Part shown: positions 44,190 to 53,157 of the stretch, in pieces | How positions within the stretch are numbered: position 1 is the first letter of the stretch | Layout of the letters: each line of letters starts with the position of its first letter | Origin: Ruegeria sp. YS9 | GTDB lineage: Bacteria > Pseudomonadota > Alphaproteobacteria > Rhodobacterales > Rhodobacteraceae | DNA: 64,000 nucleotides | Assembly: GCF_024628725.1 (NCBI RefSeq) | Contig: NZ_CP102409.1 | Span: 1,955,001 to 2,019,000 of the forward strand | Direction: 5' to 3' | Made by a program: the position numbers and the translations under genes | The notes under the pieces: model-generated | What the model saw: the letters and a program-made list of their open reading frames with translations, nothing else | The model's database searches: none | Told to the model about the DNA's origin: nothing

Positions 44190-45311
44190 ATGAGCGACGA
44201 TATCCCTTCTCCGGATCAGGTGCCGGGCGCACCACATCCGCGCGAAACCGGTCGGCTTTTTGGCCAGGACGCGGCGGAACAGGCCTTTCTGACCGCTTAC
44301 ACGTCAGACCGTTTGCATCACGGTTGGCTGCTGACAGGGCCACGCGGTGTCGGCAAGGCGACACTGGCCTGGCGAATTGCACGGTTTCTGCTTGCTACAC
44401 CTCCGGCAGAGGATGACGGGTTGTTCAGCGCGCCGCCTCCGCCCAAGACGCTCGACATCGATCCCGACCACCCGGTGGCCCATCGCATTCAGGCGGGGGC
44501 AGAACCGGGTTTGGCGGCGATAACCCGGTCGCTGAACGATCAGGGACGGCTGCGCAGTGAGATCGTCGTGGATGACATCCGCAAGCTTGGGAAGTTTTTT
44601 GGTCTGTCCTCTGCCGACGGCGGCCGCCGCGTCGTGATCGTGGATTCAGCAGACGAAATGAACGTCAGCGCCGCCAACGCGTTGCTGAAGATGCTGGAAG
44701 AGCCGCCTGCCCGCACCACCCTTTTGCTGGTATCGCATCAACCCTCACGCCTGTTGCCAACCATCCGTTCACGCTGTCGCACGCTGCGCCTCGGCCCGCT
44801 GAACGCGCAAGACATGCAGGCCGCCCTGTCACAAACGGAAACCGAAATTCCCGCGCGGACAGAACACCTCGCCGCGCTTGCAGCGGGTTCAGTCGGAGAC
44901 GCCGTGCGTTTGATCAATCTGGGTGGTCTGGACATCTATGCCGAACTGATCGCCATTCTGGGCACCCTGCCCCGCATGGACCGCCAGCGCGCGCTGGCTT
45001 TGGCCGAAGCGGCAGCGCAGCGCGGCGCGGCAGACCGGTTTGAACTTTTGCTGACATTGATCGACGTTGCTCTGTCACGGCTGGCCCTGACCGGGGCAAC
45101 AGGCACGCCCCCGGTTCCTGAAGCCGCCCCCAACGAGGGTGAAACACTGGCGCGTCTGTCAGCATCGCCGGATCAAGCCCGTCGCTGGGCCGAGGTCGCC
45201 GCGACGATCACCGCCCGGGCGCGACATGGTCAGGCTGTCAACCTTGACCCTGCCGCTCTGGTCCTAGATACGGTGTTCAAGATACAGGAAACCGCCGGTC
45301 AGAACAGATGA
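44190..45311 (+). CDS. holB: DNA polymerase III subunit delta'
   Basis: A 373-residue clamp-loader subunit. The P-loop-like LLTGPRGVGKATLAWRIARFLL is retained; the sensor and SRC motifs appear in EMNVSAANALLKMLEEPPARTTLLLVSHQPSRLLPTIRSRCRTLRL. It is the stator of the gamma complex that loads the beta clamp. 3 nt after tmk and overlapping tatD as ATGA, so tightly coupled. Confidence 0.93.
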   Translation: MSDDIPSPDQVPGAPHPRETGRLFGQDAAEQAFLTAYTSDRLHHGWLLTGPRGVGKATLAWRIARFLLATPPAEDDGLFSAPPPPKTLDIDPDHPVAHRIQAGAEPGLAAITRSLNDQGRLRSEIVVDDIRKLGKFFGLSSADGGRRVVIVDSADEMNVSAANALLKMLEEPPARTTLLLVSHQPSRLLPTIRSRCRTLRLGPLNAQDMQAALSQTETEIPARTEHLAALAAGSVGDAVRLINLGGLDIYAELIAILGTLPRMDRQRALALAEAAAQRGAADRFELLLTLIDVALSRLALTGATGTPPVPEAAPNEGETLARLSASPDQARRWAEVAATITARARHGQAVNLDPAALVLDTVFKIQETAGQNR

Positions 45312-46114
45312 GCGACACCCCCCAGATTACCGACAGCCACTGCCATCTGGACTTCCCGGATTTCGAAGGCCAGTTGGACGACATCATCGCGCGTGCAGCC
45401 CAGGCTGGCGTGACCCGGATGGTGACGATCTGCACCAAACTGCGCAACGAACCCGCTGTCCGTGCGATTGCCGAAGCCTACGCGCCGGTCTTCTATGCCG
45501 CCGGCACACACCCGATGAGCGCCGCGGACGAGCCATTGGCCTCGGTCGATGATCTGGTCGCCCTGGCACAGCATCCGAAATTCGTCGGTATCGGAGAAAC
45601 CGGCCTAGACTATCACTATACCACAGATAGCGCGGAAGTTCAGAAACAGTCCCTGCGCGTCCATATCGAAGCAGCCCAGCGCACCGGGTTGCCCCTGATC
45701 ATTCACGCCCGCGCAGCTGATGAAGATATGGCCGGCATTCTGGCCGAAGAATATCGCAACGCGCCCTATTCCTGCGTCATGCACTGCTTCTCCTCCTCTG
45801 CTGAACTGGCCAAGGCCGCCTTGGATTTAGGTTTTTACCTGTCGATGTCCGGCATAGCCGCCTTCCCCAAGAGCCAGGAATTGCGGGACATTTTCGCAAG
45901 CGCCCCGGTGGATCGCATTTTGGTGGAAACCGACGCGCCCTATCTGGCCCCGCCGCCCTATCGCGGCAAACGAAACGAGCCGGCCTATACTGTGCACACG
46001 GCCCAAAAGGGGGCCGAAATCTTTGGCATGGACTATGCCGCTTTTGCTGACCAGACACAGGCAAACTTCGACCGGCTGTTCACCAAAGCGGCATCATACA
46101 AGGCCGCCGCATGA
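45308..46114 (+). CDS. tatD: TatD-family metal-dependent DNase/hydrolase
   Basis: A 268-residue TIM-barrel enzyme. Metal ligands are in DSHCHLDF (HxH), GETGLDYHY (Glu), PLIIHAR (His), VMHCFS (His) and VETDAPYLAPPPYRGKRNEP (Asp). YcfH-type members act as 3'-5' exonucleases on single-stranded DNA/RNA. Coupled by ATGA overlaps to holB before and the PhnP-like gene after. Confidence 0.93.
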   Translation: MSDTPQITDSHCHLDFPDFEGQLDDIIARAAQAGVTRMVTICTKLRNEPAVRAIAEAYAPVFYAAGTHPMSAADEPLASVDDLVALAQHPKFVGIGETGLDYHYTTDSAEVQKQSLRVHIEAAQRTGLPLIIHARAADEDMAGILAEEYRNAPYSCVMHCFSSSAELAKAALDLGFYLSMSGIAAFPKSQELRDIFASAPVDRILVETDAPYLAPPPYRGKRNEPAYTVHTAQKGAEIFGMDYAAFADQTQANFDRLFTKAASYKAAA

Positions 46115-46908
46115 CCGGCTTCCGATTTACAATTCTGGGCTGCGGATCCTCTGGCGGCGTGCCGCGATTGGGCGGTCAATGGGGCGATTGTGACCCTGCG
46201 AACCCCAGGAACGTCCGGCGCCGCTGTTCGATGCTGGTCGAACGCGACGGGCCAGATGGCACAACCTCGGTTCTGATCGACACCACGCCTGATATGCGCA
46301 GCCAGTTGCTGGATACAGGTACAGGGCGGTTGGACGGGGTCGTCTATACGCATTCCCACGCAGACCATGTGCATGGAATCGATGATTTGCGCATGATCGT
46401 GTTCAACATGAAAACCCGTGTTCCTGTGTGGGCGGATGGCGACACCCAGAACGCTTTGTTGGGGCGGTTTGGATACGCGTTCATTCAGCCCGAGGGCTCC
46501 CCTTATCCTCCGATCCTCGAGCTCAAGTCTATCGACGGTCCTTTCGAAATCGACGGCCCCGGCGGCCCGATTCCGTTTCGTCCTTTCAAAGTGAATCACG
46601 GTTCGATCGATTCCCTTGGCTTCCGCATTGGGCAACTCGCCTATCTGCCGGATGTCGCCGAGATCTACGACGACGCCTGGCCCGAAATGAAAGGGCTGGA
46701 CTGCCTTGTCATCGACGCCCTGCGCCGCTCGCCTCATCCGACGCACGCGCATCTGGAAAAGACGCTTGGGTGGATCGAAAAGCTGCAACCGAAGCGCGCG
46801 GTATTGACCAACATGCATATCGACCTCGACTACGCGACCGTCGACGCCGAAACCCCCGACCACATCACCCCCGCCTTCGACGGGATGGTGATCCATCAGG
46901 CACAGTAG
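46111..46908 (+). CDS. MBL-fold hydrolase, PhnP-like phosphodiesterase
   Basis: A 265-residue metallo-beta-lactamase-fold enzyme with the THSHADHVHGIDD metal motif and a later MHIDLDYATV segment. The N-terminal ILGCGSSGGVPRLGGQWG with DPANPRNVRRRCSMLV matches the PhnP/GBA group, which hydrolyses cyclic phosphodiesters or other small phosphodiesters. Last gene of the ATGA-coupled operon with tatD. No phn genes lie nearby, so a phosphonate role is not supported. Confidence 0.85.
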   Translation: MTGFRFTILGCGSSGGVPRLGGQWGDCDPANPRNVRRRCSMLVERDGPDGTTSVLIDTTPDMRSQLLDTGTGRLDGVVYTHSHADHVHGIDDLRMIVFNMKTRVPVWADGDTQNALLGRFGYAFIQPEGSPYPPILELKSIDGPFEIDGPGGPIPFRPFKVNHGSIDSLGFRIGQLAYLPDVAEIYDDAWPEMKGLDCLVIDALRRSPHPTHAHLEKTLGWIEKLQPKRAVLTNMHIDLDYATVDAETPDHITPAFDGMVIHQAQ

Positions 46909-46962
46909 GCCGCTGCCCGCCGCCCGCAAAATATCGCAGCAGGTCCGTCGCGGGAGGGTCAC

Positions 46963-47895
46963 ATGCTGCAAAGCCTGATCGACGTCATTCTTCCGGTTTT
47001 CCTTGTAATCGGGGCCGGGTATACGGCAACCCGCACGGGGTACTTCAAACAAGCGCATGTCGATGGGCTGATGAAGTTCACCCAAGGCTTTGCGATTCCC
47101 TGCCTTTTGTTCCTGGCCATCGCGCATCTGGACCTCGGCGCCAGTTTCGACCCCCGTCTATTGGCCAGTTTCTATTCCGCTGCCGCCCTGTGTTTCACGG
47201 CAGGTCTGTTCGGCGCACGCATCATTTTCGGGCGCGACTGGGAGGATTGCGTCGCCATCGGGTTTTGTTGCCTGTTCTCGAACTCTGTCCTCTTGGGCTT
47301 GCCGATTACCGAACGCGCATATGGGCCCGAGAACCTGACGGGCAACTACGCGATCATCGCCTTCCATTCTCCGTTTTGTTACGGCGTCGGGATCACGGTG
47401 ATGGAGGTCGTGCGAAGTCGCGGTCATGGAGGCATCAGCATGGCACGGTCTGTTTTGTCCGCAATGTTCAAGAACGCGCTGATCCTTGGTATTGCCCTTG
47501 GGTTTCTGGTCAACCTGTCCGGTCTGGCGATCCCTGCCGTGGTCGACGAAGCGCTGGGGTTGATCACCCGTGCTGCCCTGCCCGGGGCATTGTTTGCCTT
47601 GGGCGGAGTGCTGGTCAAATACAAGCCCGAAGGCGACCTGCGCACCATCGCATATGTTTGCTGTATCTCGTTGATGCTGCATCCCAGCCTGGTGTGGATG
47701 TTCGGCAAATCCGTGGGCCTGCCGCAGGACCTGTTTCGGTCGGGCGTATTGAATGCCGCCATGGCTCCGGGTTTCAACGCCTATATTTTCGCCAATATGT
47801 ATGGACGCGCAAAACGGGTCGCAGCGTCGGCCGTACTTATCGGAACAGCCTCGTCCATTCTGACCGTCTGGCTATGGCTGACACTTCTGGGCTAA
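46963..47895 (+). CDS. AEC-family transporter (auxin efflux carrier-like)
   Basis: A 310-residue membrane protein with about ten hydrophobic segments in two halves, of the auxin efflux carrier/malonate transporter family. Characteristic stretches: VIGAGYTATRTGYFKQAHVDGLMKFTQGFAIPCLLFLAI at the start and RAALPGALFALGGVLVKYKPEGD near the middle of the second half. It probably exports or exchanges organic anions. It lies 54 nt after the PhnP-like gene with its own SD (GGGAGG). Confidence 0.85.
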   Translation: MLQSLIDVILPVFLVIGAGYTATRTGYFKQAHVDGLMKFTQGFAIPCLLFLAIAHLDLGASFDPRLLASFYSAAALCFTAGLFGARIIFGRDWEDCVAIGFCCLFSNSVLLGLPITERAYGPENLTGNYAIIAFHSPFCYGVGITVMEVVRSRGHGGISMARSVLSAMFKNALILGIALGFLVNLSGLAIPAVVDEALGLITRAALPGALFALGGVLVKYKPEGDLRTIAYVCCISLMLHPSLVWMFGKSVGLPQDLFRSGVLNAAMAPGFNAYIFANMYGRAKRVAASAVLIGTASSILTVWLWLTLLG

Positions 47896-47956
47896 CTGTG
47901 GTGTTGACTTCAGGTCGACGTGAAACACCTATCGCGCAACGCAGCAGGAGATCCGA

Positions 47957-48655
47957 ATGTCACATGCAATTATCGTCGCTCATGGCCAACCGTCTGACCC
48001 GGAACCGGCGGAAGCTGCACTTGCTGCATTCGCAGCCAAGGTCAACGCGCTGACCCAGCATGTGGCGGTGCATTCGGCCACTCTGGCCGCGCCGGGCGCG
48101 TTGGAGGCGAAGCTGGACCGCGCGCCCGAAAATTCGGTCATCTATCCACTTTTCATGGCAAAGGGGTGGTTTGTCACCAGCGCGTTGCCCAAACGGCTTG
48201 GGCACCATCCGGCAAAGATTTTGGACCCGCTTGGAATTGACCCGGACCTGCCGGCCCTGACCGCAGAGGCCCTGCAATCGGAATTGTCCGACAAACACTG
48301 GGCCGCTCGGTCCACCGATCTGGTCATTGCCGCGCATGGTTCCGGGCGCAGCCGGAACCCGTCGTCCGTGGCGTTGCAGTTTGCGAAACAGCTTGCGGGA
48401 TTGGTGGCTTTCAAATCTGTTCGCGTCGGTTTCGTCGAAGAGCCACCTTCCATATCTGACGCCGCCAACGGCACCGAAGATCAGGCGCTGTGCCTTCCGT
48501 TCTTTGCCTGTGCCGGAGGGCACGTGCAGGAAGACGTCCCGCAAGAGCTGGATCGCGCGGGGTTTTCAGGCGTGGTCCTGCCGGTGGTGGGAGAGTTGCC
48601 TCCGATCCGGCAACAGATAGCCAAGAAGATAAATGAGGCATTCGATTCAGCCTGA
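47957..48655 (+). CDS. CbiX/sirohydrochlorin chelatase-like protein
   Basis: A 232-residue protein with two similar chelatase half-domains. Candidate metal-binding His residues are in VAHGQPSD near the N-terminus and AAHGSGRSRNP in the middle, the pattern of CbiX/SirB type II chelatases. Such enzymes insert Co2+ or Fe2+ into sirohydrochlorin. No cobalamin or sirohaem genes lie nearby; the link to corrinoid-dependent MttB proteins in the window is tempting but unproven. RBS GCAGGAG upstream. Confidence 0.72.
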   Translation: MSHAIIVAHGQPSDPEPAEAALAAFAAKVNALTQHVAVHSATLAAPGALEAKLDRAPENSVIYPLFMAKGWFVTSALPKRLGHHPAKILDPLGIDPDLPALTAEALQSELSDKHWAARSTDLVIAAHGSGRSRNPSSVALQFAKQLAGLVAFKSVRVGFVEEPPSISDAANGTEDQALCLPFFACAGGHVQEDVPQELDRAGFSGVVLPVVGELPPIRQQIAKKINEAFDSA

Positions 48656-48693
48656 AGCCCCGATACGTTGCCCATCGTGTTTTCCGGGCGAAT

Positions 48694-49686
48694 TCAGGTT
48701 TGCGCCTTGCTCAACGCTGAATACATGCGATGGCATGACCGGCCGTCACGTTTGGCCTGATAAAGGGCCAAATCTGCTGCGTGAAGTATGTCGGCGGCGT
48801 TGGGGCAGTCGAACTGCGTGGACAAGGCGGTGCCAATACTGGCCGAGATCGTACAGCTTTGATTCTGAAACATCATCGGTTCATTCAACTTTGATATCAG
48901 ACGCCCAGCAATGCAGGCCAGAGTATCTTCCCGAGTCAGATCTTTGAAAACAATAACGAATTCATCCCCGCCGACCCGGGCCACAGTGTCGTTGCTTCGT
49001 GTTTCCTCCTGCATGATGCGGGCGGCCTGCTGCAAGACGAAATCACCAGCCGCATGACCCAGCTTGTCATTCACGGCTTTGAAAAAATCCAGATCCAGAT
49101 GCATGAGCGCGAAGGTGGAATTTCCCGAGATCAAATGCTCGAGCAAGTGATCCATTGCCCTGCGGTTCTTCAGTCCGGTCAACGTGTCGGTATAGGCCTG
49201 CTCTTCGGCTGCAAGCATCGCACCCTGTAGCCGAAGGTTGAGAGAGCGGGATGCCTCCATCGCGGCGGATTTGGCTTCGACCAGATACAACAGCTCGATC
49301 GCCAGATCCGTGCCTGAGAAATCAGCACTAGTCAGCGCATAGTCCCGTACCGCATCCAAAATCGAGATACCAAATGACAGATTGATGACCGCACCACCTG
49401 AATGCGGCAAAGGAGCAACCAGGCCTTTGAGGGTTGTACGGGGTTCATCATGGAACCTCAGGTGCAGCTTCGCCCCCGCCATTGACATCAGGGCGGGAAC
49501 GGTTGTGATCGTTCTGGGGCGGATCAGTTCAAATACATCCAGAAAACCCTGCCCCACCAGCGGCAATTCAGGTCGCAACTTTTGCAGGGTCGGACCTGCT
49601 TGTTGAATATGCCCGTTTTGGTCCACCAACAGGAACATCGGGCAAAGCGTTTCCAGCAGACCAGCCAGTTCTTGGGTATCTGTCAT
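48694..49686 (-). CDS. HNOBA-GGDEF diguanylate cyclase
   Basis: A 330-residue c-di-GMP synthase. The N-terminal HNOBA (haem-NO-binding-associated, PAS-like) domain (about 1-155) matches the group by TLCPMFLLVDQNGHIQQAGPTL and the FLDVFELIRPR segment, followed by a helix (ELLYLVEAKSAAMEASRSLNLRLQGAM). The GGDEF domain (about 165-325) has G239-GDEF-243, with an I-site RxxD at R230/D233 for product inhibition. It is coupled by ATGA overlap to the H-NOX-like gene upstream, the arrangement of NO-responsive cyclases such as HnaC. Confidence 0.88.
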   Translation of the reverse strand: MTDTQELAGLLETLCPMFLLVDQNGHIQQAGPTLQKLRPELPLVGQGFLDVFELIRPRTITTVPALMSMAGAKLHLRFHDEPRTTLKGLVAPLPHSGGAVINLSFGISILDAVRDYALTSADFSGTDLAIELLYLVEAKSAAMEASRSLNLRLQGAMLAAEEQAYTDTLTGLKNRRAMDHLLEHLISGNSTFALMHLDLDFFKAVNDKLGHAAGDFVLQQAARIMQEETRSNDTVARVGGDEFVIVFKDLTREDTLACIAGRLISKLNEPMMFQNQSCTISASIGTALSTQFDCPNAADILHAADLALYQAKRDGRSCHRMYSALSKAQT

Positions 49687-50270
49687 CCGTTCCGAGCCCC
49701 CAGATCAAAATGCCGCCCCTCAGCAAATGCGCTTTCAACCAACATGATGGAAATGACGTCACTCCCTTGCTGCTGCCCCTCGTGTGACAGCATCACCAGC
49801 GCACCATAGTCATCCGCCATTGCGCGCAGGACCCCAACCATGACATTGGAGTACCCGGGCAGGCCCGGGGAACAACTCAGTTGAAATTCCGTGGCTGACA
49901 GCTCTCTCAGTTCCAAGGTCGGCAAGGTCAAATCAGACACCGCCAGCCGTACGCGGTCCGCCAGATCGTCGAGCGAATGAAGAAACTCGACATAGCTGAC
50001 GCCGCCAAACCTGAGAAGGCGGCGCAGCCCTTCCATATTCGGGTGAGACACGAGATACGTTCCCAAGTCCTCAAAGACTTCGGCTTGCGGCCGATCGAGG
50101 TCGGCACTCAGCGCCTCCATTACCTTGGACGTCATGTCATCGTCATAGACGAGCATGGCTTCAAACTCGACAAACCCCAGCCGCGCGGCGTCGGTCACGC
50201 GCAACCAGCAGGATCGCCCGTAGGTCGCACAGACAAAGGACTGTATCGCCCGATTGATCAGACCATGCAT
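49683..50270 (-). CDS. H-NOX (haem NO-binding)-like sensor protein lacking the usual haem ligand
   Basis: A 195-residue HNOB-fold protein: MHGLINRAIQSFVCATYG at the start and the central LLRFGGVSYVEFLHSLDDLADRVRLAVSDLTLP. In canonical H-NOX proteins the central block carries the proximal haem His (LDxLH); here the aligned residue is A104 and the nearest His is H98. The YxSxR propionate-binding motif is also absent; its place reads CSPGLPGYSNVMVGVL. So the fold is clear but haem binding is doubtful or uses another residue. It overlaps the HNOBA-GGDEF gene and probably controls it. Confidence 0.82.
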   Translation of the reverse strand: MHGLINRAIQSFVCATYGRSCWLRVTDAARLGFVEFEAMLVYDDDMTSKVMEALSADLDRPQAEVFEDLGTYLVSHPNMEGLRRLLRFGGVSYVEFLHSLDDLADRVRLAVSDLTLPTLELRELSATEFQLSCSPGLPGYSNVMVGVLRAMADDYGALVMLSHEGQQQGSDVISIMLVESAFAEGRHFDLGARNG

Positions 50271-50388
50271 CAGATGCCCCAGATTTGTGTCCTGTGCACT
50301 GTGGCCGGAAAAACCTTAACAAATAGCCAAAATCCACCCTGAGTTGTAGCGAATTCAACCGAGTATCAACTCGATACCACCCGTCCGG

Positions 50389-51948
50389 TCAGAAATCCGT
50401 GGGCGCGCCGCCTTCCGCTTTGCGGCGTTCGACAAAAGCGGCCAGTTCCTCGCGAATACCTTCATCCATCGGGGGGGCTTCAAAGCTTGAGATGATCTCC
50501 TTGAACATGTGATGCGCGCGTTCTGCGGTCCAGATACCGCCGGCGACCTCCCATCCTTCATAGTTTTTCCAGTCACTCAGGAAGGGTTGATAGAACGCCG
50601 TGGTATAGCGATCCTGCGTATGCTGAATGCCGAAGAAATGGCCGTCATTGCCGACTGCCCTGATCGCATCCAGGGCAATCTCGTCCGGCCCTGTGGCGGT
50701 CAACTCGGGGTCCATATAGCGTTGAATTTGCTGTAGGATTTCGCAGTCCATGATGAACTTTTCCGGGCTGGCGATCAGTCCGCCCTCAAGCCAACCGGCT
50801 GCGTGGTAAACCATATTGGTGCCCGATTGCACGGCTGCCCAAAGCGAGTTCGAAGTCTCCCACACCGACTGGCCGTCCGGCACATTTGCCGCACAAACAC
50901 CCGAAGACCGCATGGGCAAACCATAGAACCGCGCCATCTGGCCGGTCATCTGGGTCGAACGCATGTATTCCGGTGTTCCAAAGGCCGGCGCGCCGGACTT
51001 CATGTCCACATTCGACGTGAAGGTACCGATCACACAAGGGATACCCGGGCGCACATATTGGAACAGCGCAATGGCGCACAGCGCCTCGGCCAGGGACTGC
51101 GCCACGGCACCCGCCATGGTTACGGGTGCCATGGCCCCGGCCAGCGTAAAGGGCGTGACTACAATCGCCTGACCGCGCCGCGCCAGGCGCAGACACCCGT
51201 CTATCATCGGGTGATCGTGTTTCAGCGGCGAGGTTGAGTTGATATTGGTGTACATGCGCGGCGCGGCTTCGAACTCTTCGTGGCTCAAACCGCCTGCAAT
51301 GCGCACCATTTCCATGACATCTTCGACCCGTTCCTTGCCCAGCGAATAGGCGTGCATCGCCTTGTCGGTCAGGGTCAGCTTGTCGTACAGCACGTCCAGA
51401 TGACGGACGCTGGCATGGATATCGACCGGCTCGACCGGGTATCCGCCCGCGAAATGGATGCTGTTGAAGTATTGCGTCAGCTTCAGAAGATTCCGGCACA
51501 TCTCGCGATTGCCCGGCACTTTTTTCCCGATCTCCATGTCCCAGTAGTTCGGCGGGGAAGAGACGTTGCCGAACAGGATGTTCTTCCCCCCGATTTCGAT
51601 CTTGCGATCCAGATTGCGAGGGGTGATCGAAAACCGGCTGGGAGCCTTGGCGATCATCTCCATGACAAAGTCCCGCCCCATGCGGACATTGTCGCCGTCG
51701 ATGGTACAACCGGCTTCGCGCAGGATGCCTATTGCCTCTTCGTTGTAAAACTCGATCCCGATCTCTTCGAGGATCCGCATCGCCCCTTCATGGATCGCTT
51801 CGATGCCGGCCTGATCCAAAGGTTCCGTAGGTCGATCGATATTGACCGGCGGATCCCAGGGCATCTGGTCAATCGCTGCACTGCCTCTGCGCGCAGCCGC
51901 CCCTGCACGCCCTCCTCCGCGGCGCTTGCGTGTCTTGGTCTCGGCCAT
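50389..51948 (-). CDS. MttB-family methyltransferase (second, non-pyrrolysine)
   Basis: A 519-residue MttB superfamily protein with a basic N-terminal tail (KTRKRRGGGRAGAAARRG). Family blocks: GIEAIHEGAMRILEEIGIEFYNEEAI, FGNVSSPPNYWDMEIGKK, LARRGQAIVVTPFTLAGAMAPVTMAGAVAQSLAEALCAIALFQYVRPG and the C-terminal GNDGHFFGIQHTQDRYTTAFYQP. The frame is open throughout, so pyrrolysine is not used. It differs strongly from the MttB protein at 29876-31396, so it likely acts on a different quaternary or tertiary amine. No corrinoid protein gene adjoins it. Confidence 0.82.
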   Translation of the reverse strand: MAETKTRKRRGGGRAGAAARRGSAAIDQMPWDPPVNIDRPTEPLDQAGIEAIHEGAMRILEEIGIEFYNEEAIGILREAGCTIDGDNVRMGRDFVMEMIAKAPSRFSITPRNLDRKIEIGGKNILFGNVSSPPNYWDMEIGKKVPGNREMCRNLLKLTQYFNSIHFAGGYPVEPVDIHASVRHLDVLYDKLTLTDKAMHAYSLGKERVEDVMEMVRIAGGLSHEEFEAAPRMYTNINSTSPLKHDHPMIDGCLRLARRGQAIVVTPFTLAGAMAPVTMAGAVAQSLAEALCAIALFQYVRPGIPCVIGTFTSNVDMKSGAPAFGTPEYMRSTQMTGQMARFYGLPMRSSGVCAANVPDGQSVWETSNSLWAAVQSGTNMVYHAAGWLEGGLIASPEKFIMDCEILQQIQRYMDPELTATGPDEIALDAIRAVGNDGHFFGIQHTQDRYTTAFYQPFLSDWKNYEGWEVAGGIWTAERAHHMFKEIISSFEAPPMDEGIREELAAFVERRKAEGGAPTDF

Positions 51949-52066
51949 CGGTGCCTCCTGTTCTTGCTTTCGTCAAGCAAGCCCCGAAGAGACGCCTATG
52001 GCCGCTCCGTCTGCGACAGAATATGTCGGTTTTTCATTCCGTTTTGTCGAATCCCGGATTTGAAAA

Positions 52067-52759
52067 TCAAATTTTGGTCAACCATTCGGGAATATGTCCG
52101 ATATCCGGCAAAATCACATCCGCCATCGGAGCCAATGCATCGGCCTCGGCCAAACCGGTCAAAACACCGATCGTGGTCATCCCAGCAGCGCGCCCGGCCT
52201 GCAAGTCATGAAGGCTGTCACCCACCATCGCGATACGAGATGGCTCGACCCCGATATGGGCGGCAAAGGCCAGCAACTGGCCCGGTCCCGGCTTGAACCC
52301 GTGACCGCTGTCATACCCGGCGACGAAATCGAAATGCCCCCTTACCCCGACAGATTCGAGATGCTGCAAAGCGGGATGTTCACTGTCATTCGTCGCAACG
52401 CCCAGCTTTATTCCGGCATTTTGCAGACCTTCCAGGAAAGGAACCAATGGCACCGCGGGCACCTGCGGGGCCGAGGCGGCCTCGGAGTTCATCAAATCGA
52501 TGATCTCCTGCAAGATCACGCCGTCGACATGGGCAATCAGAACCTCTGCGATTTCCTCGACCGTGGCGGCGATTACAATGCTGTCTTCGGTATATTTCCC
52601 TTGCTCGAAATCATATCCGATGACACGGCCAAGCTCGGTCGCGCGATCTTCGTCCCCGTTGGAAAGGCGCAACAGCATGGAGCGTCCGAACTCTCCCCAC
52701 GTATTTGCAAAGTCAAACAGCGTGCCATCTTTGTCAAAGATGATCGCATCTATCGGCAT
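52067..52759 (-). CDS. HAD-family phosphatase (phosphoglycolate phosphatase-like)
   Basis: A 230-residue HAD hydrolase. Motif I is FDKDGTLFDF (nucleophile Asp), motif II is in GVATNDSEHP, the Lys is in GFKPGPGQL and motif IV is MVGDSLHDLQAGRAAG. The four-helix cap between motifs I and II marks the Gph-like subfamily. It hydrolyses a small phosphate ester, possibly 2-phosphoglycolate. The start at 52759 has AGGAG 7 nt upstream; longer readings overlap the DUF3572 gene. Confidence 0.85.
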   Translation of the reverse strand: MPIDAIIFDKDGTLFDFANTWGEFGRSMLLRLSNGDEDRATELGRVIGYDFEQGKYTEDSIVIAATVEEIAEVLIAHVDGVILQEIIDLMNSEAASAPQVPAVPLVPFLEGLQNAGIKLGVATNDSEHPALQHLESVGVRGHFDFVAGYDSGHGFKPGPGQLLAFAAHIGVEPSRIAMVGDSLHDLQAGRAAGMTTIGVLTGLAEADALAPMADVILPDIGHIPEWLTKI

Positions 52760-52784
52760 CCGGTGCTCCTGCGGAAAAATAGGG

Positions 52785-53069
52785 TTATGTCCAGTGTACC
52801 TCAGCGCCGCCGGACAATACCGCCCTTGCCTGGGCGGGAAGATCATAGGCGAGTGAATTGGCGTCACAAAACGCCATGACCCACGAATCGTCAAGCACCA
52901 GAAAATCAAGAACCGACGCCAGAAACTCGGGATCGCCTGCCCGATCGCGCACATCCTCGATCGATGCCCCCGTGGAACCCAGAAAAACAGGCAAAAGCTC
53001 GTCATTGCCGACCAGCCAGGCCAGGGCCGTCAGTGCAAGAGTTTCGGCGGAATCAGAGGATATCGGCAT
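52785..53069 (-). CDS. DUF3572 family protein
   Basis: A 94-residue protein of the alphaproteobacterial DUF3572 family: AETLALTALAWLVGNDELLPVFLGSTGASIEDVR followed by EFLASVLDFLVLDDSWVMAFC. Small, helical, no signal peptide; function unknown. DUF3572 genes typically sit next to pleD-like genes in alphaproteobacteria, as here (divergent, 88 nt apart). Confidence 0.85.
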   Translation of the reverse strand: MPISSDSAETLALTALAWLVGNDELLPVFLGSTGASIEDVRDRAGDPEFLASVLDFLVLDDSWVMAFCDANSLAYDLPAQARAVLSGGAEVHWT

Positions 53070-53157
53070 AAACTTGGGTCAGATCCGGTCTTGGAAAGGG
53101 TTTGTTAACCAGAGTCATAAACACTTTGTTCACGCATGCAATCAACGGTGAACAACT

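Noticed and set aside
46428..48053. A 541-codon + strand frame overlapping the PhnP-like, AEC and CbiX-like genes
   Set aside because: It overlaps three genes with strong family matches in another frame and is Arg-rich without domains.
53104..53120. CtrA-like box (TTAACC followed by a second half) upstream of the pleD-like gene
   Set aside because: The first half matches TTAA, but after 7 bases the second half reads CATA; too weak to call.
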